Shown: piece by piece, positions 37,447-46,334 of the stretch
How the letters are laid out: every line of letters starts with the position of its first letter
Position numbering within the stretch: the stretch's first letter is position 1
Source of the DNA: Acidobacteriota bacterium
GTDB lineage: Bacteria; Acidobacteriota; Terriglobia; UBA7540
Reading direction: 5' to 3'
NCBI GenBank assembly: GCA_004298155.1
Contig: SCRD01000012.1
Coordinates: 186,001 to 250,000 of the forward strand
Length of the DNA stretch: 64,000 nucleotides
The notes under the pieces: generated by a model
The model's database searches: none
What the model was told of the DNA's origin: nothing
Seen by the model: the letters and a program-made list of their open reading frames with translations, nothing else
Made by a program: the position numbers and the translations under genes

Positions 37447-37878
37447 GTGCTCCAGGCAAAACTTCACCTCACCACGGTTAGTGAGGGCCGCCAATTCGTA
37501 GGCCAATCAGGCTCCGGCCATCATGTGGTAATGGATGATGAACAGGGCAATTCAGGCGCAAAACCCATCGAACTCGCTTTGTTGGCCCTGGGGGGCTGCA
37601 CTGGGTTTGATGTTATTACGATTCTGAGGAAGATGCGTCAGCCCGTGGTCGGTTACGATATAGAACTCCACGCCCAACAGCGTTCCGAGCCGCCGAGGGT
37701 CTTTACGCACGTTACGATCAAGCATAAGCTGTCAGGGCGCATCAAGCCAGAGGCGCTCGAGAAGGCCATACACCTTTCAGAAACCAGGTATTGCTCAGTA
37801 AGCGCAATGATTGCCAAGACTGCAAAAATCGAAACCACGTTCGAAATAATCCCCGAAACAGAAGCTGCAGGTGAGTAA
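37447..37878 (+). CDS. OsmC-family peroxiredoxin
   Basis: This 143-residue OsmC/Ohr-like protein has the two redox cysteines Cys51 (LGGCTGFD) and Cys116 (TRYCSVSA), which reduce organic hydroperoxides via a thiol cycle. Starting at GTG 37447 gives the usual family length, and AGAGGAGG is well placed upstream. Longer in-frame starts overlap the citrate synthase gene. The YcfA/YhfA-like subgroup (IELALLALGGC) is often of unassigned specificity. Probably cotranscribed with citrate synthase. Confidence 0.88.
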   Translation: MLQAKLHLTTVSEGRQFVGQSGSGHHVVMDDEQGNSGAKPIELALLALGGCTGFDVITILRKMRQPVVGYDIELHAQQRSEPPRVFTHVTIKHKLSGRIKPEALEKAIHLSETRYCSVSAMIAKTAKIETTFEIIPETEAAGE

Positions 37879-38004
37879 TCCCATGGCGTGCGGCGAAACG
37901 TTCAGCGCGAACCCCGAGTGAATTCTGAGACATGCATCCGGGCACTACCGTGGAAGAGGGGCCTCAGGTGGATGCCTCCTTCCATGCTGCTGTGGAAACC
38001 CAAG

Positions 38005-38433
38005 TCACGCCGCTTTTTTCATCCGAAGGCGGGCATCTACTGAGCGCATGAAATCCCGCGGCGCGGCACACCGCTCGAGGTAATCGGCTGCGCCCATCTC
38101 CATTGCTTCCATGTAGCAGTCGATGTCCAGCGTCCGAGCCACAACCAGGACCGGCCTTTCGGGGTTGATTTCCACGGCGCGCGCCAGCACTTGACGTCCT
38201 TCAAACGCAGGACTTCCCTGCGCAACAACGACCATGTCAAATGTCCCATGCTCCAAACTGGTCAACGCTTCCGCGTAGGACGCTGAGACCGTGACTTCAT
38301 GCCCCAGGGCGCGCAAGACACCGTAGTAGTATCGGACATCGCTTGGGTCCTCGACTGCAAGGAGGGTCCTGAATATTGTCTCGCTTTGAGCTGGATTGAA
38401 CCTGGTTGGAATGGTCTTGATAGTACTCGCCAT
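38005..38433 (-). CDS. degenerate response-regulator receiver domain protein
   Basis: This 142-residue stand-alone receiver (CheY-like) domain has the acidic pair Glu28-Asp29 (AVEDPSD) and Thr101. At the expected phosphoacceptor site, however, the sequence is MVVVAQGSP, with Ala71 where Asp should be. The conserved Lys near the C-terminus is also lacking (YLERCAAPRDF). So it is a pseudo-receiver, likely acting without phosphorylation as a protein-binding domain. ATG at 38433 is preferred, with GGAGGAAG upstream. No output domain and no kinase lie nearby. Fold assignment is good; function unknown. Confidence 0.78.
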   Translation of the reverse strand: MASTIKTIPTRFNPAQSETIFRTLLAVEDPSDVRYYYGVLRALGHEVTVSASYAEALTSLEHGTFDMVVVAQGSPAFEGRQVLARAVEINPERPVLVVARTLDIDCYMEAMEMGAADYLERCAAPRDFMRSVDARLRMKKAA

Positions 38434-38922
38434 AACTTCCTCCTGCTTCCAGGCGGTCCACTGCCGATGATTCAGCCCTGGCCTCGCCAGGAGCTGTGCG
38501 TTCTTCATTCAACTAACACATAACACCTTGGGCTTCCCCATGAAAAGTAGAAAAAATCGCCCTGAACGGTCCATATTTTCTAACTGTCGTTCCCCCACAA
38601 AAAAATTGAGGAGCACGTAATAACTCCGGCCGGATCGCCCGTGGAATCGAATGGATTGCCGACTGCCGAACCTCTCAGCGAATGCGATTTTCCTTGAATT
38701 GAGCGCCATGATATGGCACAAGAACAAACGTGCCGCAACCTGCCGGTCCTGCCAACCATGGAGGCATGATGGGCTGGACTCATATGTTTCCCATTTCGGC
38801 TATGATGAGAGGCTTGCTGGTTTAGGGAAATTTCTGACCCCACCCACAATACGACCGGGCTGGGTTTTGCCCGGCGGGCAGGAAGCTGTGCCTGAACCAT
38901 ATTTGCTGGGAGTGCATGTACA
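38434..38922. other. intergenic region between divergent genes
   Basis: About 490 bases separate the pseudo-receiver gene and the cytochrome-quinoprotein gene and must hold both promoters. A short inverted repeat, GGCAC...GTGCC with a 10-base gap, occurs near 38715-38734 and could be an operator; nothing else is supported. Confidence 0.35.
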
Positions 38923-41199
38923 ATGCGTTATTTTTCACCACGCTCGATTTTCAGGATATGCCTTTGTTTGTGTGTCGCAGGACCACTGGCCCTTGCCGCC
39001 GGTCCACCCCAATCGCCGATGGCATCCGGGCGCATCGCGTTTGGAACAAATTGCGCCATTTGTCATGGAGCAGATGCGCGGGGCGGCGAGCGTGGGCCCA
39101 GCCTGCTCCGCACCCGGCGATCAAAAGCCCAGATCCTCGATATTATTCGCGAAGGAAGGCCGGGCGGCATGCCTCCATTTCATCTTCCTCCAAAGGAAGA
39201 GTCGGCGGTGGTCAATTTTGTCTACTCGCTTAATGCCCCAGCAGCGGGGAGCGGCATCACCGGAAACGCGGCCGCCGGCAAAGCCTACTTCTGGGGCAAA
39301 GGTGGTTGTGGCGCCTGCCACATGATCTATGGACGCGGCGGAGTGAAAGGTCCAGATCTCACCTCACTTGGCAAGACACTCACTGTATCGAGGATCGAGG
39401 AAGCTTTGAGCAAACCGGGGCGGACGCCCGGCTATCAGGTAGTTTCGGTCCGGTTGAGGAATGGCAGCACATTGCGCGGTTTTGCCAGAAATGAAAGCAG
39501 CTATGACCTCCAATTGCAGGATTTTGATGGAAACTTCCACTTTCTCCGGCAGGACGACATCGCCCAGATAGAACGGGATAAGCAGCCCCTGATGCCGCCC
39601 GTCAGCCTCAGTGGAACCGATCTCCACAACCTGCTGGCCTATTTAAGCGCCCCTACGCCCCCGGACCACGTGCCGGAGATTTTGGTGAATGGAGCGACCC
39701 CGGGCCCCGGAGACTGGCCCACATACAATGGCCAGCCGGGCGGCAACCGTTACAGTCTGCTTGACCAGATCAACATCGAAAACGTCAACCGGCTCGCACC
39801 GCGATGGACTTTTCAACTTCAGGGCGCGCAAGAGCTTGAAACAACGCCCGTGGTGGTTGGCGGCCTGATGATTGTAACGGGCCCCAATGAAGCCTACGCG
39901 CTTGACGCCGCCAGCGGGCGTGAGGTGTGGCATTATCGTCGCGCCGTCGCTGAAGGAGAAGGCGCTGAGGCGCAAGCGGCCAATCGGGGCGCCGCAGTTC
40001 TGGGCGACAAGATTTTTATGGCCACTCCGGACGCCCACCTGCTCGCCCTGAATTGGGTAACGGGAGGGCTGGTATGGGACGTGAAAGTGGCAGATTACCG
40101 GGAGGAATTTAGAATCACCGCGGCCCCGCTTGTGGTAGGGGACCTGGTGATCACCGGAGAAGGATTTGGCGACCTTGGCGCCCGCGGCTTCGTGGTCGCC
40201 TACAATGCGTCCAATGGGAAGGAAGTCTGGCGGTTTTACACCATGCCCGCGCCCGGCGATCCTGCGGCAAAAACCTGGGTGGGCCGGGCCCTGCCCCATG
40301 GCGGCGTTGCCACCTGGATGAATGGGACCTACGACCCTGAAAATGACCTCCTCATTTGGACAACCGGAAACCCCTGCCCTGATTTTAATGGCGATGAACG
40401 CAAGGGTGACAACCTCTACTCAAATTCGGTGATCGCACTGAAACCTGAGACCGGCAAGCTGCAATGGTACTTTCAATTCACTCCTCACGATACCCACGAC
40501 TGGGACGCGCAGGAAACTCCGCTGCTGGTGGACGCCACTTTCCACGGCCGGAATCGCCAGTTGCTGCTGCAGGCCAACCGCAACGGTTTTTTCTATGTGC
40601 TGGACCGGACCACGGGGCAGTTCCTGTTGGGGAAGCCCTTTGTTCACAAACTGACATGGGCGCGCGGCATTGCGCCCGATGGGCGGCCGGAGGTACTGCC
40701 AGGGACAGAACCAACGCTTAAAGGTGTGAAGGTCTGCCCGGCGGCCGAAGGGGCAACCAACTGGATGTCTCCGGCGTGGAGCCCCGTCACAGACCTCTTC
40801 TATGTCCAGGCGCTTGAGAAGTGCAACGTCTACTTCAAAGGTTCAGCCGTATGGGAAAAGGGCAAGCCATTCCGCGACCAGATTGCCCACGAAGTTCCCG
40901 GTGAGCCCGGCGAAAAGTATCTGCGGGCGATCGATATCCAAACCGGCAACGTGGTATGGGAAAGGCCGGAGGTGGGCCCTGGCAATACCTGGGGAGGTTT
41001 GCTGGCCACTGCCGGAGGACTGGTCTTGTTCTGCGACGATGGAGGCGCATTTGCCGCTGTCGACGCTAAAACCGGGAAGCTGCTCTGGCACTTCAGTATG
41101 AGCGAGCACTGGCATGCATCACCCATGACGTATATGGTGGACGGCAAGCAATATATCGCGATAGCCACAGGATCAGGCATCGTCGCGTTTGGATTGTAG
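38923..41199 (+). CDS. quinoprotein dehydrogenase with two N-terminal cytochrome c domains
   Basis: This 758-residue protein has a signal peptide (about 1-26). Two c-type heme motifs follow: CAICH at Cys44-His48 and CGACH at Cys129-His133. The PQQ-dehydrogenase-like beta-propeller then runs from about residue 265 to the end. The propeller carries the methanol/ethanol-dehydrogenase-like stretch GDNLYSNS followed by 'PETGKLQWYFQFTPHD', and the catalytic-site Asp in GDN. The adjacent-cysteine pair common in PQQ alcohol dehydrogenases is absent. This resembles acidobacterial quinoprotein groups described as lacking clear PQQ supply. It would pass electrons from a small alcohol or sugar to its hemes. 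The order of domains is the reverse of the cytochrome-inserted protein at 33703. Identity of the fold is clear; PQQ occupancy is uncertain. Confidence 0.85.
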   Translation: MRYFSPRSIFRICLCLCVAGPLALAAGPPQSPMASGRIAFGTNCAICHGADARGGERGPSLLRTRRSKAQILDIIREGRPGGMPPFHLPPKEESAVVNFVYSLNAPAAGSGITGNAAAGKAYFWGKGGCGACHMIYGRGGVKGPDLTSLGKTLTVSRIEEALSKPGRTPGYQVVSVRLRNGSTLRGFARNESSYDLQLQDFDGNFHFLRQDDIAQIERDKQPLMPPVSLSGTDLHNLLAYLSAPTPPDHVPEILVNGATPGPGDWPTYNGQPGGNRYSLLDQINIENVNRLAPRWTFQLQGAQELETTPVVVGGLMIVTGPNEAYALDAASGREVWHYRRAVAEGEGAEAQAANRGAAVLGDKIFMATPDAHLLALNWVTGGLVWDVKVADYREEFRITAAPLVVGDLVITGEGFGDLGARGFVVAYNASNGKEVWRFYTMPAPGDPAAKTWVGRALPHGGVATWMNGTYDPENDLLIWTTGNPCPDFNGDERKGDNLYSNSVIALKPETGKLQWYFQFTPHDTHDWDAQETPLLVDATFHGRNRQLLLQANRNGFFYVLDRTTGQFLLGKPFVHKLTWARGIAPDGRPEVLPGTEPTLKGVKVCPAAEGATNWMSPAWSPVTDLFYVQALEKCNVYFKGSAVWEKGKPFRDQIAHEVPGEPGEKYLRAIDIQTGNVVWERPEVGPGNTWGGLLATAGGLVLFCDDGGAFAAVDAKTGKLLWHFSMSEHWHASPMTYMVDGKQYIAIATGSGIVAFGL

Positions 41200-41300
41200 A
41201 CCACGCAAACCGCCAACAGTTCGACATGTGCGGGCCAATATTTGCGGGCACAGAACAGTCCGGCATATAATCACGGTTTTAAACGAGGAAGGCAGAATAC

Positions 41301-42713
41301 ATGGGCACGACTCCAGACAGCAAAGTACCCCTCAAGAATGAAATCCTGGGCGCGTTCCACCAGCGTGTCCAGCAAAAGACGGTGCAGGTGGGAGTTGTGG
41401 GGCTGGGATACGTCGGCCTGCCAATTGCTCTGCTCTTCTCAAGCAAGGGAATTTCGGCTACCGGTTTTGACATTGATTCAGCAAAGGTCACGCGCCTTCA
41501 GCAGGGCAAGAGCTACATCAAGCATATCCCCGAAGCCGACATCTCAGACGCGCTTCGGCGAGGACACTTCAAAGCCACAACGGATTTCTCTGAGCTTCGA
41601 GCGATGGACGCCGTCATCATCTGCGTGCCGACTCCGCTTGATGACCATCGTGAGCCCGACCTGACTTACATAGAAAACACCGCCCAATCTATCAGCGCAC
41701 ACTTGCGTCCGGGGCAGCTCATCGTTCTTGAAAGCACCACATATCCCGGCACTACCGAAGAGGTTGTCCTGCCTATTCTGGAGCGCTCAGGACTGCGCTG
41801 CCCGGTTGTCCCCTATACGGTGGCAGACGGCGAGGCCGTGGGTCCCGATACCCTGGATGCTGATTTCCTGCTCGCATTCTCGCCAGAACGGGAAGACCCT
41901 GGCAATCCAACAATCAAGACGCATCAAATCCCCAAGGTGGTGGGAGGAGTCAACGCCGCCAGCGCTATGGCGACAAAGCTGCTTTACGAAGCGGCCTTCA
42001 ACCGGATTGTGCTGGTCAGCTCGTCTCGCGCCGCGGAGATGACCAAGCTGCTGGAAAACATTTACCGCAGCGTCAACATCGCCATGGTGAATGAGCTGAA
42101 GTTGCTCTGCCAGCGCATGGGGCTCGACATCTGGGAGATCATTGGCGCCGCAAAAAGCAAACCGTTTGGATTTTCCGCTTTTTACCCGGGACCCGGCCTG
42201 GGCGGACACTGCATCCCCATCGACCCCTTCTATCTCACCTGGAAAGCCCGTGAATTTGAGTTCCCGACCCGCTTTATCGAACTGGCAGGCGAAATCAACA
42301 CCTCGATGCCTCACCACGTGATTGAAAGGCTATCAGAAGCTTTAAACCGCCGCAGCAAATGCCTCTACGGTGCGCGCATTCTGGTGCTCGGCATTTCTTA
42401 CAAGAAGGATGTGGACGATCTGCGGGAATCTCCCTCGCTCAAAATCATTGAGCTTCTGCGGGAGCGCGGCGCCAGCGTCGATTACAACGACCCCTATTTC
42501 GAGAAACTCCACAAGATGAGGCAGTACGATCTGGGCCTCGAGTCGGTTGCGTTGACAGCGGAATCGCTTTCGAGCTACGACGCGGTCCTCATTGCCACCG
42601 ACCATTCGTCATACGATTACGCATTCATCGCCGCTAACGCGCAGCTCGTGGTTGACACGCGGAACGCCACCGGCAATTTGACACTACACAGAGAGAAGAT
42701 TGTCCAGGCGTGA
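41301..42713 (+). CDS. nucleotide-sugar dehydrogenase (UDP-GlcNAc/UDP-ManNAc 6-dehydrogenase type)
   Basis: This 470-residue UDP-sugar dehydrogenase has the NAD motif GLGYVG at 34-39, a STTYPGTTEE segment (the 'S.T.pp.t' substrate motif), SPEREDPG, and the catalytic Cys304 in GGHCIPIDP. It oxidises the C6 of a UDP-sugar to the uronic acid in two steps, feeding polysaccharide synthesis. The SPERxDPG pattern suggests the WbpA/TuaD-like N-acetylhexosamine branch. GAGGAAGG precedes the ATG at 41301. No glycosyltransferase cluster adjoins it; it is single and convergent with the M55 gene. Confidence 0.88.
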   Translation: MGTTPDSKVPLKNEILGAFHQRVQQKTVQVGVVGLGYVGLPIALLFSSKGISATGFDIDSAKVTRLQQGKSYIKHIPEADISDALRRGHFKATTDFSELRAMDAVIICVPTPLDDHREPDLTYIENTAQSISAHLRPGQLIVLESTTYPGTTEEVVLPILERSGLRCPVVPYTVADGEAVGPDTLDADFLLAFSPEREDPGNPTIKTHQIPKVVGGVNAASAMATKLLYEAAFNRIVLVSSSRAAEMTKLLENIYRSVNIAMVNELKLLCQRMGLDIWEIIGAAKSKPFGFSAFYPGPGLGGHCIPIDPFYLTWKAREFEFPTRFIELAGEINTSMPHHVIERLSEALNRRSKCLYGARILVLGISYKKDVDDLRESPSLKIIELLRERGASVDYNDPYFEKLHKMRQYDLGLESVALTAESLSSYDAVLIATDHSSYDYAFIAANAQLVVDTRNATGNLTLHREKIVQA

Positions 42714-42774
42714 GGATATAGCAGCGCGCCCATCTTAAAGCGGGATGCGGCCTAAGGACCGTCTGCCGCTCCGG

Positions 42775-43704
42775 TTACAGCCTTCCAAACTTGAACCACG
42801 CTTCGATAACGTTTTTCCCCGTGTAGCCTACGGTCCGCTCATCAAGGCGCCGGCTGGCGCGGCGGGGTTCCGGCCCGGGGGCGCCTGATGTCGTAAACTC
42901 CACTTTCACTTCAACCGGGCCTTCAATTCGATAAGGTTTGAATTCCGCGAGGCGCTCCATTGCGCGCTCAGCCTTCTCACGGATCAGTTCACAGGCCGCC
43001 GGGTGTGAAAGCGTGTATCCTGCCGTAGAACTCACCCCGGACTTGACTTCCGCGCATTCCGCCTGTGGGATTAACTCCCGAATCTCATTGCATGCCGCTG
43101 TGTCCCCCGCAAGCATGATGGCAGGGACGCCCAATTCACCGGCCACCATCGCTCGCATCCCGATCTCTCCCACCAACTGGCCGTTCACCCACAGGTTCTG
43201 AATGTTGAAGAAAAAGGAATGCGGCAAAACACCGTCTTTCGCTCCGGCCATGGCGTGTTGGCCGACGAAGACAATCGCGCTGAATGTGGAATCGAATTCC
43301 CGGATAGGAGGGATGGGTGAACCAATCAGCAGCCGCGCTTTCGGGTGAATGTCAGCGGCGGAAAGCGTCTCGCCCCCGTCGTGACCGTCCCAGACAACCA
43401 CCTCAGTGGCGCCGCCGGCAAGCAAACCTTCAACCGCTGCATTCACTTCGCCGGTCAACAGCGTTCGGGATTCCTGCCAGCGCGCGCTCTTCAATGGATT
43501 GCACTGCTCGGCCCAGTTGAAGATCCCATCCACGCCCTCCATATCGGACATGATCAGGACCTTCCGAATGTCCTGGCCCGGAGCCTGCGCTTCGCCGTTT
43601 TCACCCATGGAGGGAATCGCACTTGCGGCGATGCTCGCGCTGGTTGCCGCACTTTTTTTAAAGAAGTCCCTCCGGCTGATTCCCTTTGTGGTTTGTTTCG
43701 CCAT
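42775..43704 (-). CDS. Tat-exported M55 D-aminopeptidase (DppA-like)
   Basis: This 309-residue protein has a twin-arginine signal (ISRRDFFKK, about 9-17). The DppA zinc ligands are all visible: Asp54 and Glu56 (SDMEG), His108 (DGHDGG), His150 (GQHAMAG) and Glu180 (VGEIGM), with HS at 162-163. DppA removes D-amino acids from the N-terminus of short peptides, such as cell-wall fragments. A Tat signal places the enzyme in the periplasm, whereas Bacillus DppA is cytoplasmic. It follows the sugar-isomerase-like gene after 41 bases, probably in one operon. Function in peptidoglycan-peptide turnover is inferred. Confidence 0.87.
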   Translation of the reverse strand: MAKQTTKGISRRDFFKKSAATSASIAASAIPSMGENGEAQAPGQDIRKVLIMSDMEGVDGIFNWAEQCNPLKSARWQESRTLLTGEVNAAVEGLLAGGATEVVVWDGHDGGETLSAADIHPKARLLIGSPIPPIREFDSTFSAIVFVGQHAMAGAKDGVLPHSFFFNIQNLWVNGQLVGEIGMRAMVAGELGVPAIMLAGDTAACNEIRELIPQAECAEVKSGVSSTAGYTLSHPAACELIREKAERAMERLAEFKPYRIEGPVEVKVEFTTSGAPGPEPRRASRRLDERTVGYTGKNVIEAWFKFGRL

Positions 43705-43745
43705 ATGGATCGATGGGCGCGGGGGCGCAAAGCGCGTACCAAGAT

Positions 43746-44690
43746 TCAGGCCGTCGAGTATTTCCGGCAGAGCGTCTTGATCCTGTCCATCAGCTTGGGC
43801 ACGGCCGTCATGGCATCTTCCTTACCCTCGTACTCGGCCGACATGTAACCCTTGTACCCGGCTTCGGCAAAGAGCCTCCAGACGCGTTCCAGGTCAACTG
43901 GCGTGCCGTCTTCAAAGTGGTCGCGAATGTGGCTGTGCGTGGCGTAGGGAAGACAGGCTTTGATCTGGGCATAGGGGTCCGCGCTGGTCGTTGCCACAAA
44001 GTTGGTAATGTCGAGGTTGATGCCCGCATAAGGTGAATCCACGCGCTGCATAATTTCAAGACAAATGTCGGCGTTCTGCGTCACGCCCTGATGGTCTTCG
44101 ATACCGAGCGTGATGCCTTTCTTGCCCGAATAGTCGCAGGCCGGTTTCATGATTTCAACCACCCAGTCTGTCCCCTGCTTCGTGGTCACTCCATTGGGCA
44201 GTGGACCGCCGAAAATCCGCAAGTGGGGTGCTCCCAGGCGGTCCGTAACATCCACCCACTTCTTGATTTCCGCCAGCACGCCCTGTCGCCTGGCAGCGCT
44301 GGCCTGCACCATGCTCGAGCCGCAGGCAGCGCCCGAGAACGGAATTCCTCTCTTGAAGGCTTGATGCCGCAGGTCATCGAGGTAACCCGGCCCCGTTGAC
44401 TCGAACCAGTAAACTGTCATGTCGGCGCCCAGCGAGCCCATTTCCACTACTTTGTCGAAGAACTCCGGGTAGGTCATCTTTTTCCCGGAAAGATAAGTGT
44501 TGAACGAGTACGCGCAGCAGCCGGGCAAAAGCCGCGGCCCGTGCGAGGCAAACTCCGTGGAGCTTGTTGGGGCCGAGCTGCTCTCTGCCGGCTTGTTCTC
44601 CGGTTGGGGTCCACAACCGACTGAGAGCGCCCCCGTGACTGCCAACCCGCCTGCCTTTAGAAATTGTCTACGTGCTATTTTGTCAGTCAA
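43746..44690 (-). CDS. Tat lipoprotein, sugar phosphate isomerase/epimerase-like TIM barrel
   Basis: This 314-residue protein belongs to the xylose-isomerase-like TIM-barrel family (AP endonuclease 2 fold). The start is TTG at 44690, because GGAGG is perfectly placed seven bases upstream. It has a twin-arginine motif (ARRQFLK) and a lipobox (LSVGC, Cys26), so it is predicted to be a Tat-dependent lipoprotein. The barrel shows the metal-binding-type residues in GIEDHQG and in the TNFVAT and SHIRDHFEDG segments. Members isomerise or epimerise keto-sugars or inositol derivatives; the exact reaction is unknown. Lies between the Gfo/Idh and M55 genes on the minus strand. Confidence 0.8.
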   Translation of the reverse strand: MTDKIARRQFLKAGGLAVTGALSVGCGPQPENKPAESSSAPTSSTEFASHGPRLLPGCCAYSFNTYLSGKKMTYPEFFDKVVEMGSLGADMTVYWFESTGPGYLDDLRHQAFKRGIPFSGAACGSSMVQASAARRQGVLAEIKKWVDVTDRLGAPHLRIFGGPLPNGVTTKQGTDWVVEIMKPACDYSGKKGITLGIEDHQGVTQNADICLEIMQRVDSPYAGINLDITNFVATTSADPYAQIKACLPYATHSHIRDHFEDGTPVDLERVWRLFAEAGYKGYMSAEYEGKEDAMTAVPKLMDRIKTLCRKYSTA

Positions 44691-44795
44691 AACTGCCTCC
44701 TTCCCCTCGACATAAGGCGACGATACGCCGCCTCAATTAGCCCAGCCATTTCCGGAGCGCCGTTATCCCCCGGGTGTGCTGCTCCAGGCGCCCGG

Positions 44796-46031
44796 CTAAA
44801 CAATTTGTGCTGCTTCGGAATCCCAGCGGACTTCCCGCCCCTGCCGGTATGAGGCAATGGCCATCTGGCAGGCTATTGCCGAGCGGAACCCTATCTCAAA
44901 CGGGCAATTGGGAGTTTTCCGGTTGCGGACGCAATCAAAGAAATTCTGCATATGAATTTCTGTTTCGTCTCCGCCGCCCACGATATCGGGTGAAGAAGCT
45001 CCCTCCCCGCCAGCAGTGACGCCGCCGTGCCGCGTCTGTTTCGGAATATAGGTCACCGTATCGTGCCTCTGGTCTCGTGCCACGGCGCCATCGCTTCCCA
45101 GCACAACTTCATCTGCGTCGTAGTAACTGCTGCCAAAGCCGGAATTCCAACTGAAGAATATTTTATCCGGCAACGTCATGGTGACATCCATCGTATCAGG
45201 CACCTGCATCTCCGGAGAAAAGTAATTGGCGCCCGTCATGCTGACCCGCTCAGGGATGTGAAGGTCCATCGCCTTGAACCAGAAGCCCACCTGGTGAACC
45301 ATGTTTTCGAAAACGTTGCCGCCGGAATAATCCCAGTAAAACCGCCAGTTCATGTAGCGGTTGGGATCAAAGGGATGAAGGGCTGCCTCTCCCTCAAAAG
45401 TCTTCCACTCGACGTGACGCGGGTCACAATCGGCAGGAATTGGCCGCTTCCAGCCGCCATAAGCTGCATCGCGGTACATATGCGAGTGAATAGCGGTAAT
45501 TCTGCCCATCGGCTTGCTGCGGACAAGTTCATGGGCCCTCACCTGAGCCTGGCTGCTGGTGGATTGGATTCCCACCTGCACCACGCGGTCTGACGCCAGA
45601 AACGCATGCCGCATCCGCCGGGCGTGGTCAGGATTAAATGCCATCGTCTTTTCCTGGTAGACGTCCTTGCCTGCCTCGATGGCAGGTACAAAATTCAAGG
45701 CATGCTGGTGCTGCGGAGTGGCAATCAGGACGGCATCGACGCTCTTGTCATCCAACAGTTGGCGGAAATCCGAATAGGTCTTCACTCCGGGCGCAATGGC
45801 TTTTGCCTGGTCCAGCCGCCGCGTATAAACATCGGCCACTGCAACCGCTTCGGTGTTTGGAGCCTTGATCGCGGCCTTGAAGATTTCCTGGCCGCGTCCT
45901 CCCGCTCCGATCAGCCCAAAACGAACTCGATCGTTCGCGCCCAGAATTCTGCCCGCCGGAGCTAATCCAGAAACTGCCATGGCGGCGCTACCTCCCAGAA
46001 CTTGCCGCATAAAGGTTCTTCGATCTGACAT
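44796..46031 (-). CDS. Tat-exported Gfo/Idh/MocA family oxidoreductase
   Basis: This 411-residue protein has a twin-arginine signal (SDRRTFMRQ). The nucleotide-binding motif is GAGGRG at 42-47, and the EKxM motif of this family has Lys128 (YQEKTMAF). The C-terminal alpha/beta domain includes GGGDETEIHMQNFF. Members oxidise or reduce sugars or inositols using tightly bound NAD(P), as in the exported glucose-fructose oxidoreductase. AGGAGG precedes the ATG at 46031. It lies in a minus-strand run with RraA- and isomerase-like genes and a transporter, so it probably belongs to a sugar or sugar-acid breakdown pathway. Confidence 0.87.
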   Translation of the reverse strand: MSDRRTFMRQVLGGSAAMAVSGLAPAGRILGANDRVRFGLIGAGGRGQEIFKAAIKAPNTEAVAVADVYTRRLDQAKAIAPGVKTYSDFRQLLDDKSVDAVLIATPQHQHALNFVPAIEAGKDVYQEKTMAFNPDHARRMRHAFLASDRVVQVGIQSTSSQAQVRAHELVRSKPMGRITAIHSHMYRDAAYGGWKRPIPADCDPRHVEWKTFEGEAALHPFDPNRYMNWRFYWDYSGGNVFENMVHQVGFWFKAMDLHIPERVSMTGANYFSPEMQVPDTMDVTMTLPDKIFFSWNSGFGSSYYDADEVVLGSDGAVARDQRHDTVTYIPKQTRHGGVTAGGEGASSPDIVGGGDETEIHMQNFFDCVRNRKTPNCPFEIGFRSAIACQMAIASYRQGREVRWDSEAAQIV

Positions 46032-46334
46032 AATTGCCTCCTGTTAATTAGAAACTGCGCGCTAAAAGAAATAATATTTTTGGGCTGACCGAGGCGCATG
46101 GTTCCTGCGCAGGTTTAGTGAATCTCGATTTCCTGCGTTGGGAACACCGTACCCATGGGCCCGGGGCACTGCCACTTGCCCGTCCGGGTCTGAAACACAG
46201 TCAGGCATTAACTGGACCAGCTCACCTTCGTACACCCATTAGCTTCGCAAGTCAAGGAAAGCATTCGTGGGTTGAACCAGTGAAAACCATCATTGCAATG
46301 GAATTCTTCCTATTACCATGCCTTCCATGGATGC
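46032..46334. other. intergenic region between Gfo/Idh and RraA-like genes
   Basis: About 303 bases lie between two minus-strand genes. It is AT-rich near 46050-46085 and may hold a promoter for the downstream Gfo/Idh-isomerase-M55 genes. No repeat or RNA gene was seen. Confidence 0.35.
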
